A stretch of DNA of 64,000 bases, from positions 30,198 through 94,197 of the forward strand of contig NZ_JARUKV010000020.1 of assembly GCF_029688865.1 (NCBI RefSeq), read 5' to 3'. Each line of letters begins with the position of its first letter. Position 1 is the stretch's first letter. The notes under the pieces are model-generated. The model did not search any database. It had not been told where the DNA came from and saw only the letters and a list, made by a program, of their open reading frames with translations. Shown in pieces: positions 41,814 through 51,601 of the stretch. The DNA comes from Natronococcus sp. A-GB7. Lineage in GTDB: Archaea; Halobacteriota; Halobacteria; Halobacteriales; Natrialbaceae. The position numbers were made by a program, and so were the translations under genes.

Positions 41814-42290
41814 ATGTCAGTCGACGAACTGCGGGAGTACGGACTGGTCGAAATGGACGACAGCGAGATTCGAAACTTCCTCTCGACTCGGAAGACGGGC
41901 GTTCTCGGGCTTCCCGACGAAGGTGCACCCTACCTCCTTCCGTTGTCGTTCGGCTACGACGGCGACTCTCACCTGTACTTTACGTACCTCCTCGGTTCGA
42001 ACAGCCGAAAGGAGGCGCTAACCGAACGGGCCGAGGGCGCGAGCTTTCTCGCGTTCTCGGTCGACACGGCGTACAACTGGGAGAGCGTCCTCCTGTCGGG
42101 GCGGATCTCTACCGTCTCGGAGTCGTCGTGGAAGGGACTCGAGGAGGTGCTGGCCGACGCGTGGCGGCCGAGCCTCCTCGAGTCGGCGTCGCACTCCGGG
42201 GAGGTCGCCGTCTACGAGTTCCGGATCGACGAGCAGACGGGAATCAAACACCAGGGGCTTCCACCCGCCTTCGAGCCGGCCGACGAGTAG
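41814..42290 (+). CDS. Pyridoxamine 5'-phosphate oxidase-like flavin protein (2)
   Basis: 158 residues of the split-barrel family: MDDSEIRNFLSTRKTGVLGL, DEGAPYLLPLSFGYDGDSHL, YFTYLLGSNSRKEALTERA, SVLLSGRISTVSESSWKGLE. FMN or F420 binding is expected. Start ATG 41814. Distant paralogue of 34125-34574. Confidence 0.85.
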   Translation: MSVDELREYGLVEMDDSEIRNFLSTRKTGVLGLPDEGAPYLLPLSFGYDGDSHLYFTYLLGSNSRKEALTERAEGASFLAFSVDTAYNWESVLLSGRISTVSESSWKGLEEVLADAWRPSLLESASHSGEVAVYEFRIDEQTGIKHQGLPPAFEPADE

Positions 42291-42455
42291 CGACCGACGG
42301 CGCCGACCTTCCGATACGAGCTGACGGTCGATGACCGATGCGCACCCCCGGCGCTCGAGCGGAGCTCCGATCGATCGACCGCGATCGCCGAGCCCAACCT
42401 GTCAACGCGCCCGGTGTTACCTATTTGGACCCCTTCGGTGTGGAGTCCGACGCCG

Positions 42456-42875
42456 ATGCACGACACGATCCTCGTCCCGACCGACGGAAGCGAGCCGGCC
42501 GACCGGGCGGTGGACCACGCGCTCACGCTCGCGGATCGATACGGCGCTGACGTCCACGCTCTGTACTGCGTCGAAACCCACCGCTACGGCGAGCCTGCGC
42601 TGAGCAGCACCGAACTCGTCCTCGACGACCTCGAGGACCGCGGCGCCGCGATGCTCGAGACGGTCGGCGAACGGGCGGCAAGCGCCGACGTCGACTGTCG
42701 CTGGACCGTCTGTCACGGCCGCCCCTGGGAGGAAGTTCGCGAGAAGGCGGCGGAACTCGACGCGGACCTGATCGTGATCGGCTACCAGGGGCAGAGTCAC
42801 ACGCGGACGGATCGGATCGGCAGCGTCGCCGAGCGGATCGTTCGAACCGCCGACCGACCGGTGTTGACCGTTTGA
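42456..42875 (+). CDS. Universal stress protein (1)
   Basis: 139 residues, single USP domain: DTILVPTDGSEPADRAVDHA at the start, ADLIVIGYQGQSH near 107, and end GSVAERIVRTADRPVLTV. The G-x-x-G-x9-G-S ATP-binding pattern is present in part (GYQGQSHTRTDRIGSVAE). Start ATG 42456. It is upstream of the glycosyltransferase on the same strand. Confidence 0.92.
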   Translation: MHDTILVPTDGSEPADRAVDHALTLADRYGADVHALYCVETHRYGEPALSSTELVLDDLEDRGAAMLETVGERAASADVDCRWTVCHGRPWEEVREKAAELDADLIVIGYQGQSHTRTDRIGSVAERIVRTADRPVLTV

Positions 42876-42972
42876 CCCCGCTAGTCCCGAATCGGATGGC
42901 GGACCGCGCCGCACGCGGCTTGCCCGTCCCCGCAACCGATACCAGCACGGTCGTCGTACCGAGACCGACGAG

Positions 42973-43944
42973 ATGCACGCTCCATCGCTCCCGGATCGGT
43001 CGATCGAGGCGTACGCCGAGGTCACCGATCGAAACGCGACCGAGATCGAGGACGGGTACGACGTCATCGTGATCCACGATCCCCAGCCCCTCGGGACGAT
43101 CGATCGGCTCGAGAAGACGATGCCGAACGCGGCGACCGTCTGGCGCTGTCACGTCGATCTCACCGCGCCCTCCGAGGAGCACCTCGCGTTCGTCTCCGAG
43201 TACGCAAACCGGTTCGATCACGCTGTTTTCAGCCGATCAACGTACGGCGGATCGGTCGACGTTTCGGGAGCGAGCGTCGTCCACCCCTCGATCGACCCGC
43301 TCGCCGACAAGAACCGGTCGCTCGACGAGGAGACGGTCGCCGCCGAACGCGATCGGCTCGAGCCCCTCTCGTTCGATGCACCGGTCGTCGCGCAGGTCTC
43401 CCGGTTCGACCCGTGGAAGGATCAGTTCGGGACGCTCGCGGCGTACCGTCGAGCCCGCGAGGCGGTGCCGGACCTCCAGCTAGCGCTCGCCGGCGGGATG
43501 GCCGGGGACGATCCGGAGGGGATGGAGCTGTACGAACGGATCGCCCAGGAAGCGGTCGCCGACCCGGACGTCCACGTGCTGACCGATCTTCCGGACGCGA
43601 CGGTGAACGTCCTGCAACGGGAGTCCGACATCGTCGTCCAAAAGTCGCTTCGCGAGGGGTTCGGGCTGGTCGTCTCGGAGGCGCTCTGGAAGCGCACGCC
43701 CGTCGTCGGGTCGAACGTCGGCGGCATCCCGCTGCAGGTCGAGGACGGCCACGACGGCTATCTCGTCGACCCCGACGACGTTCCGGGCGTTACCGACGGC
43801 GTCGTCGCGCTGCTCGAGGACGAGCGCCTGCGAACGAGCCTCGGCGAGAACGGCCGGGTACGCGTCCGCGAGCGCTTTCTGCTTCCTCGCCAGCTCGCGG
43901 ACCTCCCCGAGGTCCTCGCGACGGTGCTGGACCTCGAGTACTGA
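42973..43944 (+). CDS. GT4-type glycosyltransferase, trehalose synthase (TreT)-like, N-terminally short
   Basis: 323 residues. The C-terminal Rossmann domain is complete: VVAQVSRFDPWKDQFGTLAA, LQLALAGGMAGDDPEG, and KSLREGFGLVVSEALWKRTP with the EX7E motif, then VVGSNVGGIPLQVEDGHDGY. The N-terminal domain is only about 95 residues and begins near YDVIVIHDPQPLGTI; TreT-type enzymes have about 80-90 more residues that bind the acceptor. No open frame carries them upstream. Either truncated and possibly inactive, or a distinct short form. It follows a USP gene by 97 bp. Confidence 0.8.
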   Translation: MHAPSLPDRSIEAYAEVTDRNATEIEDGYDVIVIHDPQPLGTIDRLEKTMPNAATVWRCHVDLTAPSEEHLAFVSEYANRFDHAVFSRSTYGGSVDVSGASVVHPSIDPLADKNRSLDEETVAAERDRLEPLSFDAPVVAQVSRFDPWKDQFGTLAAYRRAREAVPDLQLALAGGMAGDDPEGMELYERIAQEAVADPDVHVLTDLPDATVNVLQRESDIVVQKSLREGFGLVVSEALWKRTPVVGSNVGGIPLQVEDGHDGYLVDPDDVPGVTDGVVALLEDERLRTSLGENGRVRVRERFLLPRQLADLPEVLATVLDLEY

Positions 43945-44003
43945 CCGCCGCGCTGGTGACCTCGCCGTGGCGGGAAACACGGTGCCGACGGCCACCGCTC
44001 CGC

Positions 44004-46814
44004 TCAGTACCGCTCGAAGTACCGATCCTGCACCTTGACGAACATCGCCATCAGCAGCGCGAAGACGGCCGCTGCGACCGCGATCTGGGCCCAGTGGACG
44101 AGCGCGAGCGGTTCGACGTCGAACAGGAGCTGCCCGGTCGGCGTGTAGAGCACGAGCAACTGCAGCGCCATCGCGACGCCGACGGCGAGTACGAGCCACC
44201 GGTTCGAGCCGATTCCAAGACCGTACCGGAACCGGATCGCCTGGATGCGAACGATCTCGAAGACGACGAAGCCGGTGAACACCATCGTCTGAGCGAGCTC
44301 GCGGCCGACGTCGTAGTCGGGACTCCAGCCCAGCATCGCTCCGGTGACGTCGTACCCCGGAATCAGCTCGCCGTAGAAGTTCAGCGTGAACAGCGGGAGC
44401 AGACAGAGCGTCATGAAGAGCGCGATGCCGACGATCGAGGTCACGATCCGCTCCGTAATGACTCCCTCGTCCGGCGGTCGCGGCTCCCGCTCCATGATGT
44501 CGTCGGCCGCCGGATCGACGCCCATCGTCAGCGCCGGGATGCCGTCGGTGACGACGTTGATCCAGAGCACCTGGATCGGGGTGATGACGAGCCCGAGCCC
44601 CGCCAGCGTCCCCGTGAAGATCATCGTCACCTCGCCGCCGTTGCCCGAAAGCAGGTAGTTGACGAACTTGCGAACGTTGTCGAAGATGCGTCGACCGCCC
44701 CGTACCGCGTCCCGGATCGTCGCGAAGTTGTCGTCCAGCAAGACGATGTCGGAGGCCTGCTCGGTCACGTCCGTTCCGCGGATCCCCATGGCGACGCCGA
44801 CGTCGGCGTTCTTGACCGCGGGCGCGTCGTTGACCCCGTCGCCGGTCATCGCCACCGTGTGTCCCTTGGTCTGGAGCGTCTGGAGGATGCGGGTCTTGTG
44901 TTCGGGTGAGGTGCGTGCGAAGATGTCGACGTCCTCGACGATGTCGGCGAGTTCCTCGTCGCTCATCTCCTCGAGTTCGGGCCCGGTGATCACGCGCGTC
45001 GATCGCAGTCCCACTTCCTTGCCGACCGCCCGTGCGGTAACGGCGTTGTCGCCGGTGATCATCACGACGTCGATCCCGGCGTCGAGACAGCCCGCGAGCG
45101 CGTCCGGTACTTCGGGCCGGGGCGGGTCGAGCATCCCCTGTAGTCCCAAAAAGACCAGCTCCTCCTCGAGGGTCTCGTCCGGGTTCTCGGTCTGTGAGTC
45201 GGGGACCTCCGGTCGGTAGGCAAACCCCATCACACGAAGGGCGTCCTCGCCGAACGAGTCGGTCTGTGCCTCGAGCTCCCGACGGCGCTCGTCGGTCAGC
45301 TCGACGATCTCGCCGTCGACGAGTTCGCGGGTACAGCGCTCGAGGACGGTCTCGGGGGCACCTTTCGTGTACGCGACCGTGTCGCCATCGGGCGTCTCGT
45401 GGACGGTCGTCATCCGCTTTCGTGCCGAGGTGAAATCGACTTCGCCGGTCCGGGGGTACGCCTCGTCGAGTTCGTCGTGGTCGAACCCAGCTTTCTGCGC
45501 GGCGACGAACAGCGCGATCTCAGTTGGGTCGCCGAGATACGTTCGCTCCTCCGTTCCGGCGTCGGCGGTCGCGTCCCCACCGTCGGCTTCGTCCCGTTCG
45601 CGGGTTCCGACGTCGACGTTGTTGCACAGCATCCCACAGCGCAACACTTCGGCCACGCGATCCTCGCCGACGGGGTCGCCGTCCCGGAGGAACTCGCCGT
45701 CGGTGCCGTAGCCGGTACCGGTCACCTCGTAGGTTTCGCGGTTGGCAACGATCCGCTGGACGGTCATCTCCTCCTCGGTGAGCGTCCCCGTCTTGTCCGT
45801 ACAGATGACGTCGACCGAGCCCAGCGCCTCGACGATCGGGAGTCGACGGACGAGCGCGTTCTTCTCGGCCATCCGCCGGGCGCCGAGTGCCAGCGAGAGC
45901 GTGACGACCGCGGGCAGTCCCTCCGGTACTGCGGAGACGGCGATCCCGACAGCCGTCAGGAACACCTGTAGCGGCGCCGTGTCGCCGACGACGAGTTCGG
46001 TGATCGCGATGATCGAGACGATCCCGACGACGCCGACCGCGATGAGCTTCCCGAGTCGATCCATCTCGGCCTGGAACGGCGTGTCGCGATCCTCGGCTTC
46101 CTCGAGCGCGGTCGCGATCTGGCCGATCTCGGATTCGGGACCGGTCTCGACGACGACTGCCGTCCCCGAACCGCGTTCGACGACGGTGTCCTTGTAGAGC
46201 ATGTTCTCGCGTTCGGCCAGCGAGGTCTCTCTGGCAACGTCACCGACCTCCTTCGAGACACCGACGCTCTCCCCGGTCAGTGCCGCCTCGTCGACGCTCA
46301 GGTTCGACTCCTCGACGATGCGAGCGTCGGCCGGAACGATGTCACCCGATTCGACGAAGATCACGTCGCCAGGTACGAGTTTCGTAGCGTCGACCTCGCG
46401 CTTCTCGCCACCGCGACTGACGAGCGCGTACGTCGTCGACATCTCCTTCAGCGCCTGGATGCTCTGTTCGGCCCGGTAATCCTGCAGGAAGCCAAAGAGC
46501 GTGATGAAGACGACGATACCTGCGATGACGCCAGCGTCGATCAGGTGTCCGACGCCAGCCATCACGACCGCGGCGACGATCAACACCCAGATCAGCGCCG
46601 AGGTGTACTGCTCGAGCAGGATTCGAAGCGGGGAGGTGCCCTCACTCGCCTCGATCTCGTTCGGTCCCTCGCGCTCGAGGCGGGTACGCGCTTCCTCCGG
46701 ATCTAATCCATCTCGTGATGTCTTCAGATCCGCGTAGACGTCTTCGAGCGAGCGCGAGTGCCAGTCGCTGTCAGAGTCTGACCTGGCTCGCTCGTATTGC
46801 TCTGACTGTGACAC
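44004..46814 (-). CDS. P-type cation-transporting ATPase (P2/SERCA-like)
   Basis: 936 residues. Cation-ATPase N-terminal domain, actuator [11 protein letters not shown], catalytic phospho-Asp in [13 protein letters not shown] (about residue 339), hinge [20 protein letters not shown], and C-terminal helices ending [11 protein letters not shown]4 has [12 protein letters not shown] and M6 [12 protein letters not shown], the P2A calcium-pump type features. The ion is probably Ca2+ or a similar cation; a Na+ or Mn2+ pump is not excluded. It starts with GTG at 46814, with a TATA-like AATAATC (46841-46847, plus-strand reading) 29 bp upstream. Confidence 0.93.
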   Translation of the reverse strand: MSQSEQYERARSDSDSDWHSRSLEDVYADLKTSRDGLDPEEARTRLEREGPNEIEASEGTSPLRILLEQYTSALIWVLIVAAVVMAGVGHLIDAGVIAGIVVFITLFGFLQDYRAEQSIQALKEMSTTYALVSRGGEKREVDATKLVPGDVIFVESGDIVPADARIVEESNLSVDEAALTGESVGVSKEVGDVARETSLAERENMLYKDTVVERGSGTAVVVETGPESEIGQIATALEEAEDRDTPFQAEMDRLGKLIAVGVVGIVSIIAITELVVGDTAPLQVFLTAVGIAVSAVPEGLPAVVTLSLALGARRMAEKNALVRRLPIVEALGSVDVICTDKTGTLTEEEMTVQRIVANRETYEVTGTGYGTDGEFLRDGDPVGEDRVAEVLRCGMLCNNVDVGTRERDEADGGDATADAGTEERTYLGDPTEIALFVAAQKAGFDHDELDEAYPRTGEVDFTSARKRMTTVHETPDGDTVAYTKGAPETVLERCTRELVDGEIVELTDERRRELEAQTDSFGEDALRVMGFAYRPEVPDSQTENPDETLEEELVFLGLQGMLDPPRPEVPDALAGCLDAGIDVVMITGDNAVTARAVGKEVGLRSTRVITGPELEEMSDEELADIVEDVDIFARTSPEHKTRILQTLQTKGHTVAMTGDGVNDAPAVKNADVGVAMGIRGTDVTEQASDIVLLDDNFATIRDAVRGGRRIFDNVRKFVNYLLSGNGGEVTMIFTGTLAGLGLVITPIQVLWINVVTDGIPALTMGVDPAADDIMEREPRPPDEGVITERIVTSIVGIALFMTLCLLPLFTLNFYGELIPGYDVTGAMLGWSPDYDVGRELAQTMVFTGFVVFEIVRIQAIRFRYGLGIGSNRWLVLAVGVAMALQLLVLYTPTGQLLFDVEPLALVHWAQIAVAAAVFALLMAMFVKVQDRYFERY

Positions 46815-46978
46815 GTATGGAGTCTGATTCTCGGTAGGGTAATAATCAGTTGTGATCCCCGAAGGTTGGGAACGCGATGCAACCGTCGCGATCCGTCCGA
46901 GGTACGGCGACCGATTGGCCGTCGGCGAGACGGTGACGAGTCAGCTCTCGTCTGCCCGTCGTTCGACCGATCGCACGC

Positions 46979-47044
46979 CTACTCCCGTCTCCCCACGATA
47001 TCCGGCAGCAGTTTCCGCTGGGCCGACGCGAGATGTTCGGCGAG
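46979..47044 (-). pseudogene. C-terminal scrap of a Bat-type HTH regulator
   Basis: The minus strand encodes LAEHLASAQRKLLPDIVGRR plus Glu and a stop. This matches the last 21 residues of the intact regulator at 61847-62515 (AEHLASAQRKLLPSIVGTRD). Upstream of this the regulator sequence stops and the TorD-like plus-strand coding begins. Only the recognition-helix end survives. Confidence 0.75.
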
Positions 47045-47479
47045 GCGATGCCGTACCGCGGCGACCACCTCTGTTACCTGACGGAGTTTCTCGGGCACTG
47101 CTGTCTCCGGGAGGCGCGGCTCCGACGGCGCGGCGACGACCAGGGTGTCGCGACCGTCGTCGACGCCCGCGGCTCGTTCCTCGAGGACCACCTCGGACGG
47201 TGGTTCTGGCGATTCGCGAACGAGGTCAGCACGCGCGACGACGGGTTCTACGCTTCGCTTGCCGACCTGCTCGCGGCTCTCGTCGAGGACGAACTCGAGA
47301 CCCGCTCCCTGGAGCCGGAGTGGGCCCCCGACGGCCCCGAGGTGACGGAGTGGAGCGAGGACGCCTTCGGCGACGTCGGACGGGGCTGTGGCGGCTGCGG
47401 CGCCGACGCTGCGGGACTCGACGAGGCGACGTGGGGGCTACAGTCAGGTACGCCAGGCGACGACGTGTCGCTCGAGTAG
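47033..47479 (+). pseudogene. TorD/DmsD-type chaperone, C-terminal fragment
   Basis: About 148 codons from ATG 47033. The segment YRGDHLCYLTEFLGHCCLRE, FLEDHLGRWFWRFANEVSTR and DDGFYASLADLLAALVEDEL matches the C-terminal half of TorD-family chaperones (P-x-DH-xx-x-L-E-F and H-xx-RW motifs). The N-terminal half is missing and the first codons overlap the regulator scrap. A Gly/Cys-rich tail follows. Such chaperones insert molybdenum-cofactor enzymes such as nitrate or DMSO reductases. Confidence 0.75.
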
Positions 47480-47599
47480 CGATCACAGTAGGGCGCCCAC
47501 TTTCGCGCCGCAGTGCTTCGAACGCCGGTCGGGGGACGTTTCCCACCGTACTGTGGTCCCCCAAACATGCGTTTCGTTATCATCGTTCTATTCGAAAGG

Positions 47600-47752
47600 A
47601 TGGGCGCTAACAGCTCTCGGTACGAGTTCGCGTGTTCGCACTGCAGCGAGCGGGTCGTCGTCGACGCGCTGGTCCAGAAACAGCTGCTCGGGACGGGGTG
47701 TGTCTTCTGCGGGCGGAACGTCTCGGAGCGGGACTTCGTCCGCGAGCGGTGA
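47600..47752 (+). CDS. Small zinc-ribbon protein
   Basis: 50 residues: YEFACSHCSERVVVDALVQK then GTGCVFCGRNVSERDFVRER. Two CxxC knuckles form a zinc ribbon of the DUF7560 type. ATG 47600 is preceded by GAAAGG, a possible ribosome binding site; an upstream in-frame ATG at 47567 would add a hydrophobic stretch not typical of the family. Cytoplasmic; function unknown. Confidence 0.75.
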   Translation: MGANSSRYEFACSHCSERVVVDALVQKQLLGTGCVFCGRNVSERDFVRER

Positions 47753-47803
47753 CTCCCGCCACTCGCGGACCGCAGCGGCTCCCAGTGTCGCGAGGACTCC
47801 GGC

Positions 47804-48136
47804 TCAGTTCGCGAACCGTCCGCCCACGAGGTAGAGGTAGCCGAGCGCGCCGGCCAGCGAGAGCCCGATTCCGACGGTTCGGACGGCTCCGAGCTGGCCG
47901 CCGACGCCGACTCCCTGAACCGCGGCGCCGACGGCCAGCAGGGTGATCGTCGCCGCGACGCCCCGCTCGTTCGCGCCGGGAACCCGCGCCCCGGTGACGG
48001 GGAAGAATTTGAGGGCGTACCCGACGATCGTCAGCGGAAAGAACCCGCCGAGAACGAGCGTCCAGTGCAGCGTCGTCGCATCCGCGATTCCCACGTCCTC
48101 GTTCGCGTCGACGCTGTGCCGATCGCTCTCACACAC
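47804..48136 (-). CDS. Small membrane protein next to nitric oxide reductase
   Basis: 110 residues from GTG 48136. Three predicted helices (TLHWTLVLGGFFPLTIVGYA, GVAATITLLAVGAAVQGVGV, and TVGIGLSLAGALGYLYLVGG). It ends 39 bp downstream of the nor gene on the same strand, so it may be co-transcribed and act as an accessory of that oxidase-like complex. No family recognised. The reading frame can be extended further upstream but overlaps nor coding. Confidence 0.65.
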   Translation of the reverse strand: MCESDRHSVDANEDVGIADATTLHWTLVLGGFFPLTIVGYALKFFPVTGARVPGANERGVAATITLLAVGAAVQGVGVGGQLGAVRTVGIGLSLAGALGYLYLVGGRFAN

Positions 48137-48174
48137 TGTGACGCGACCGTGTCCAAAAGAGGAGTCGGAAGCAG

Positions 48175-51100
48175 TTAGCCGGTTGCGCGGTGCTCGCGCC
48201 GCGCGGCGAGGAGGTGTCGGACCGCGCCGACGGTGAAGGCCAGCGCACCGAGGATCATCGGCGTGTCGCCGAGGGTTCTGGCCCACAGTAGCGTCTGGAT
48301 GTGGTCCTGTTCGTAGAACTCGAGGCTGCGGGCCGCGGCGTAGCCGTCCTGGTAGGAGGTCTGGAGCTGCAGGAAGCCAAGCGGCAGCAGCGACGCGATA
48401 GTCATCACCGCCAGTCCGACGTTCGTCAGCCAGAACGCCCCGCGGAACCAGGTGGGTTCCCACGCTTCCTCGGGGGTGACGACCCGCATGACGTAGGTGC
48501 CGAGTCCGAGCGCGAGCAGGCCGAACGCGCCGAAGGTAGCCGCGTGGCCGTGGGCGACGGTCAGGTAGGTGCCGTGCTCGTAGTAGTTGATCACCGGGAG
48601 GTTGATGAAGAAGCCGAGCACCCCGCCGCCGACGAAGTTCCAGACGCTCGACCCGATGATGAAGAGCAGCGGCAGCGTGTAGGGGAACGACTCACCCTGG
48701 GCTTTCAGCGCGCTGTACTCGCCGAAGCTCTGGTAGAGGATAAAGAGTAGCGGGACGAACTCGAGCGTCGAGAACGTCGTCCCGATCGGCACCCAGATGT
48801 CGGGGAGGCCGACCCACCAGTAGTGGTGGGAGACGCCGACGATCCCCGCCCCCATGATCGCGAACACCTCGAAGAGGATCGCCTTCTCGGCGTCGCCCTT
48901 GTCCAGAAGCTCCATCGAGACCAGCGCGACCGAGACGACGGCCGTGACGAAGAACTCGAAGACGCCCTCGACCCACATGTGGACGACCCACCACCGCCAG
49001 AACTCCGTGACGGCGATGTTGGTTTCGGGCGTGTAGAGCATGCTCGCGGCGAACATCAGCGCGATCGAGCCGCCCGCGTAGGTCATGAAGTGGCCGAGCC
49101 CCGTCGGGGGTTCGTCCATCCGGCGGACGCTTCGCAACACGAGCCCCGTCCAGCTACCGAAGCCGACGAGCAACAGCACCTTCCAGAGTCGGCCGACCTC
49201 GAGGTACTCCAGGCCCTCGGAGCCGAGCCACCACCAGAGCTCGCCCTCGTCGGGCGAGGCGAACGCTCCCTGCGAGCTGAGCCAGACGCCCGCGAACGCG
49301 CCGACGGTCGTCGCGACGAGGACGCCGAGCAGCCCGGCCGTGGCCGCGGCCTGCAGGGGCGGATCGCTGTCCGTGAACAGCCCGGGGAGGAAGAGTCCGC
49401 CCGCGAGCCACAGCGCCGTGATCCAGAGGATCGCGAGGTTGATGTGCCAGGTACGACCGACCGAGAACGGCAACAGGGAGACGATGTCCATTCCCAGCGC
49501 GTCGCCGATGCCGTAGAATCCGGTCCGCTCGACGTAGTAGTGAGCCAGCAACGCGCCGACGAGCGTCTGGGCGACGAACAGCGCGCCGGCGACGGGGACG
49601 TACCACGCCGCGGCGTACTGAGTCGGCGTGATCGACACGTCGTCCGGCGAGGGGATGTCGACGACCTCGGTCGCCGGCTCGGCGAAGTCGAAGGCGTGGT
49701 AGGCCCAGGCGCCCGCGCCGCCGCCCGCGATGAGCAGGACGAGGCTGATCGTGCTCCAGACGAGCACCTGCCCGGTCGGGCGGTTCCCGGTGCCCGGGAC
49801 GTAGGGCCAGTCGTTCGTGTAGGAGTGATCGGAGCCGGGTCGGTCGGTGTGGGCCATCCACGCCGTCCAACAGGCGAAGTCGGCGATCCGTTCGGCCTCG
49901 TCGGCCGAGTTGACGAACTCCGCCGGGACGCCCCGACCGGGGTCGCCCTCGTAGTAGCGCTCGACGTACTCCTCGCGGATGCGGCGGTGGGCGTAGGCCT
50001 CCGCGGCCGAGTAGCTCGCGAACGGCCCCTCGGGCGCGTCGGTGTCGAACTCCCGCTCGGCCTGCTCTACGACGCCCGCCCGCTCGTCGGGCTCGAGCTC
50101 CTCGACGGCGTCGACGCCCCGCTCGTGGGCGTAGTACTCGCGGACGTACTCGGCTTTGAGCTCCAGAGCGTCCGCGGTCAGATCGACCCCGAAGTACGAG
50201 CCGTTGCCCAGGATCGAGCCGTGGTTCATCAGGCCGTTGGCCTGGAACGCCTTCTTCCCCAGCCGTATCTGGTCGGCCGTGACGATCGCCTCACCGTCGG
50301 GGTCGCGGATCTCCTCGGGGATCGGCGGCGCCTTCTCCCGGGAGACCCACGCCCCGATACTCATCGCGACGAGGTTCGCGACGAATAGCGCGATCAGCGC
50401 CTTCGATCCCGCCGACCTCGAGCGAAGCGACCCGAGGTCGATCCCGCCGGCGTCGGCGGTCGTCAGCGACCCCGAAAACAGCTCGAGGAGTCGCCACCCG
50501 AGGACGCCGTCGCCGAACCGGTCACCGCTCGCTCCCACCGAGGCCAACATCGGCAACAGCTGGGTCAGCGCCTGCCCATCCCCAAGGTCGTCCGATAGGA
50601 GCGTCGTCGCCGCCAGCGCCGCCGCGGTCGCCACCGAGGCGGAACCAGCGGTCGCGTCCGGATCGTCGCCGGCGGCATCCGCCGCGAGGCTCGGCTGCGG
50701 CGGAGTCGGAGGCTCGGCGTCCGCACCCCGTCGCTCGGCCGTTTGCTCCGACACGGCCCGCGACGCCTCGAGCCCCCGCTCGAGCGCCCGGGCGACCTCG
50801 ACGGCGTCCCGATCTAGGACGTCCTCGAGAACTCGATTCGGCGACCGATCCGTCTCGAGCTCCAGCGTCTCGCAGAACGTCCCGTAGGCGTCGGCGACGG
50901 CAGCCGCGGGATCGGTCGGCTCCGTTCCCGAGTTCGACTCCGACGCGGAGCCGTCCGCGTCGGCGATGCGCTCGAGCAGCTCCTCTGGGTCGAGGTCGGC
51001 CTCGGGCGCGACCCGATCGCGGATCGCCGCCAGCGTCTGGTCGTCGAGCCGCGTCGCGTCGAGTCGGTACCGACGCAGGAACGCCTCGAGCGCCCGGTCG

Positions 51101-51408
51101 AGGGTCGCGTCTCGGTCCGTCTCCGCCTGTTCGCGCAGCTCCTCGGCGGAGCGACCGACGACGCGGCTGCACGCCTCGTCGGCGACGCGCTCGAGGACGC
51201 GCTCGCGAAGCGTTTCGTCTGGGTCGGACCGACCGCGGCGTCCGTCCGCACCCCGATCGACGGCGGCAGCGGCCCGCCCGCTGACGGCTCGGCGGGCCTG
51301 CGCCGAGGCGGTGGCGACGGCGTCCGTTCCGTCCTCGAGGCGGTCGGCTACCGACTCTAGTCGATCTATTCCCCTCGTGCCGGTCAGTAACGCGTTCGCG
51401 AGCTCCAT
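48175..51408 (-). CDS. norZ: Quinol-dependent nitric oxide reductase (qNOR) with unusual N-terminal extension
   Basis: 1077 residues; reduces NO to N2O. Residues about 336-1070 are a standard qNOR: first helix KALIALFVANLVAMSIGAWV, the fused cytochrome-c-like loop (APPIPEEIRDP, GSILGNGSYFG), heme and FeB ligands in GRTWHINLAILW, VHMWVEGVFEFF, GVSHHYWW and AHGHAATFGAFG. Residues 1-335 are extra: acidic helices (LRERVLERVADEACSRVVGR; LDDQTLAAIRDRVAPEADLD), a proline spacer and Ala-rich helices. No known domain. The start is supported by a TATA box about 48 bp upstream. Normal qNOR is about 760 residues. Confidence 0.94.
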   Translation of the reverse strand: MELANALLTGTRGIDRLESVADRLEDGTDAVATASAQARRAVSGRAAAAVDRGADGRRGRSDPDETLRERVLERVADEACSRVVGRSAEELREQAETDRDATLDRALEAFLRRYRLDATRLDDQTLAAIRDRVAPEADLDPEELLERIADADGSASESNSGTEPTDPAAAVADAYGTFCETLELETDRSPNRVLEDVLDRDAVEVARALERGLEASRAVSEQTAERRGADAEPPTPPQPSLAADAAGDDPDATAGSASVATAAALAATTLLSDDLGDGQALTQLLPMLASVGASGDRFGDGVLGWRLLELFSGSLTTADAGGIDLGSLRSRSAGSKALIALFVANLVAMSIGAWVSREKAPPIPEEIRDPDGEAIVTADQIRLGKKAFQANGLMNHGSILGNGSYFGVDLTADALELKAEYVREYYAHERGVDAVEELEPDERAGVVEQAEREFDTDAPEGPFASYSAAEAYAHRRIREEYVERYYEGDPGRGVPAEFVNSADEAERIADFACWTAWMAHTDRPGSDHSYTNDWPYVPGTGNRPTGQVLVWSTISLVLLIAGGGAGAWAYHAFDFAEPATEVVDIPSPDDVSITPTQYAAAWYVPVAGALFVAQTLVGALLAHYYVERTGFYGIGDALGMDIVSLLPFSVGRTWHINLAILWITALWLAGGLFLPGLFTDSDPPLQAAATAGLLGVLVATTVGAFAGVWLSSQGAFASPDEGELWWWLGSEGLEYLEVGRLWKVLLLVGFGSWTGLVLRSVRRMDEPPTGLGHFMTYAGGSIALMFAASMLYTPETNIAVTEFWRWWVVHMWVEGVFEFFVTAVVSVALVSMELLDKGDAEKAILFEVFAIMGAGIVGVSHHYWWVGLPDIWVPIGTTFSTLEFVPLLFILYQSFGEYSALKAQGESFPYTLPLLFIIGSSVWNFVGGGVLGFFINLPVINYYEHGTYLTVAHGHAATFGAFGLLALGLGTYVMRVVTPEEAWEPTWFRGAFWLTNVGLAVMTIASLLPLGFLQLQTSYQDGYAAARSLEFYEQDHIQTLLWARTLGDTPMILGALAFTVGAVRHLLAARREHRATG

Positions 51409-51452
51409 GTGCTATGTGACCATCCGCCTGTGTCGTCGTGTTCGAGTCAGTT

Positions 51453-51460
51453 GTATATTT
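51453..51460 (-). promoter_or_regulatory. TATA-like box of the qNOR gene
   Basis: On the minus strand AAATATAC is about 48 bp upstream of ATG 51408, predicting a leader of about 20 nt. This supports translation from the far upstream start and thus the reality of the N-terminal extension. Confidence 0.5.
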
Positions 51461-51601
51461 GTGCGGCTGTCAGTCGCTGATCCCCGTCGAAAGCGCCCCG
51501 TCAGGATCCGGATCCGGATTCGTGCTCGGACGGATCGCTATCGGAGATTCGGGTTCGTGCCGACGGATCGTGGACGTCCCCGGAATCGAATATTTCCCGC
51601 T

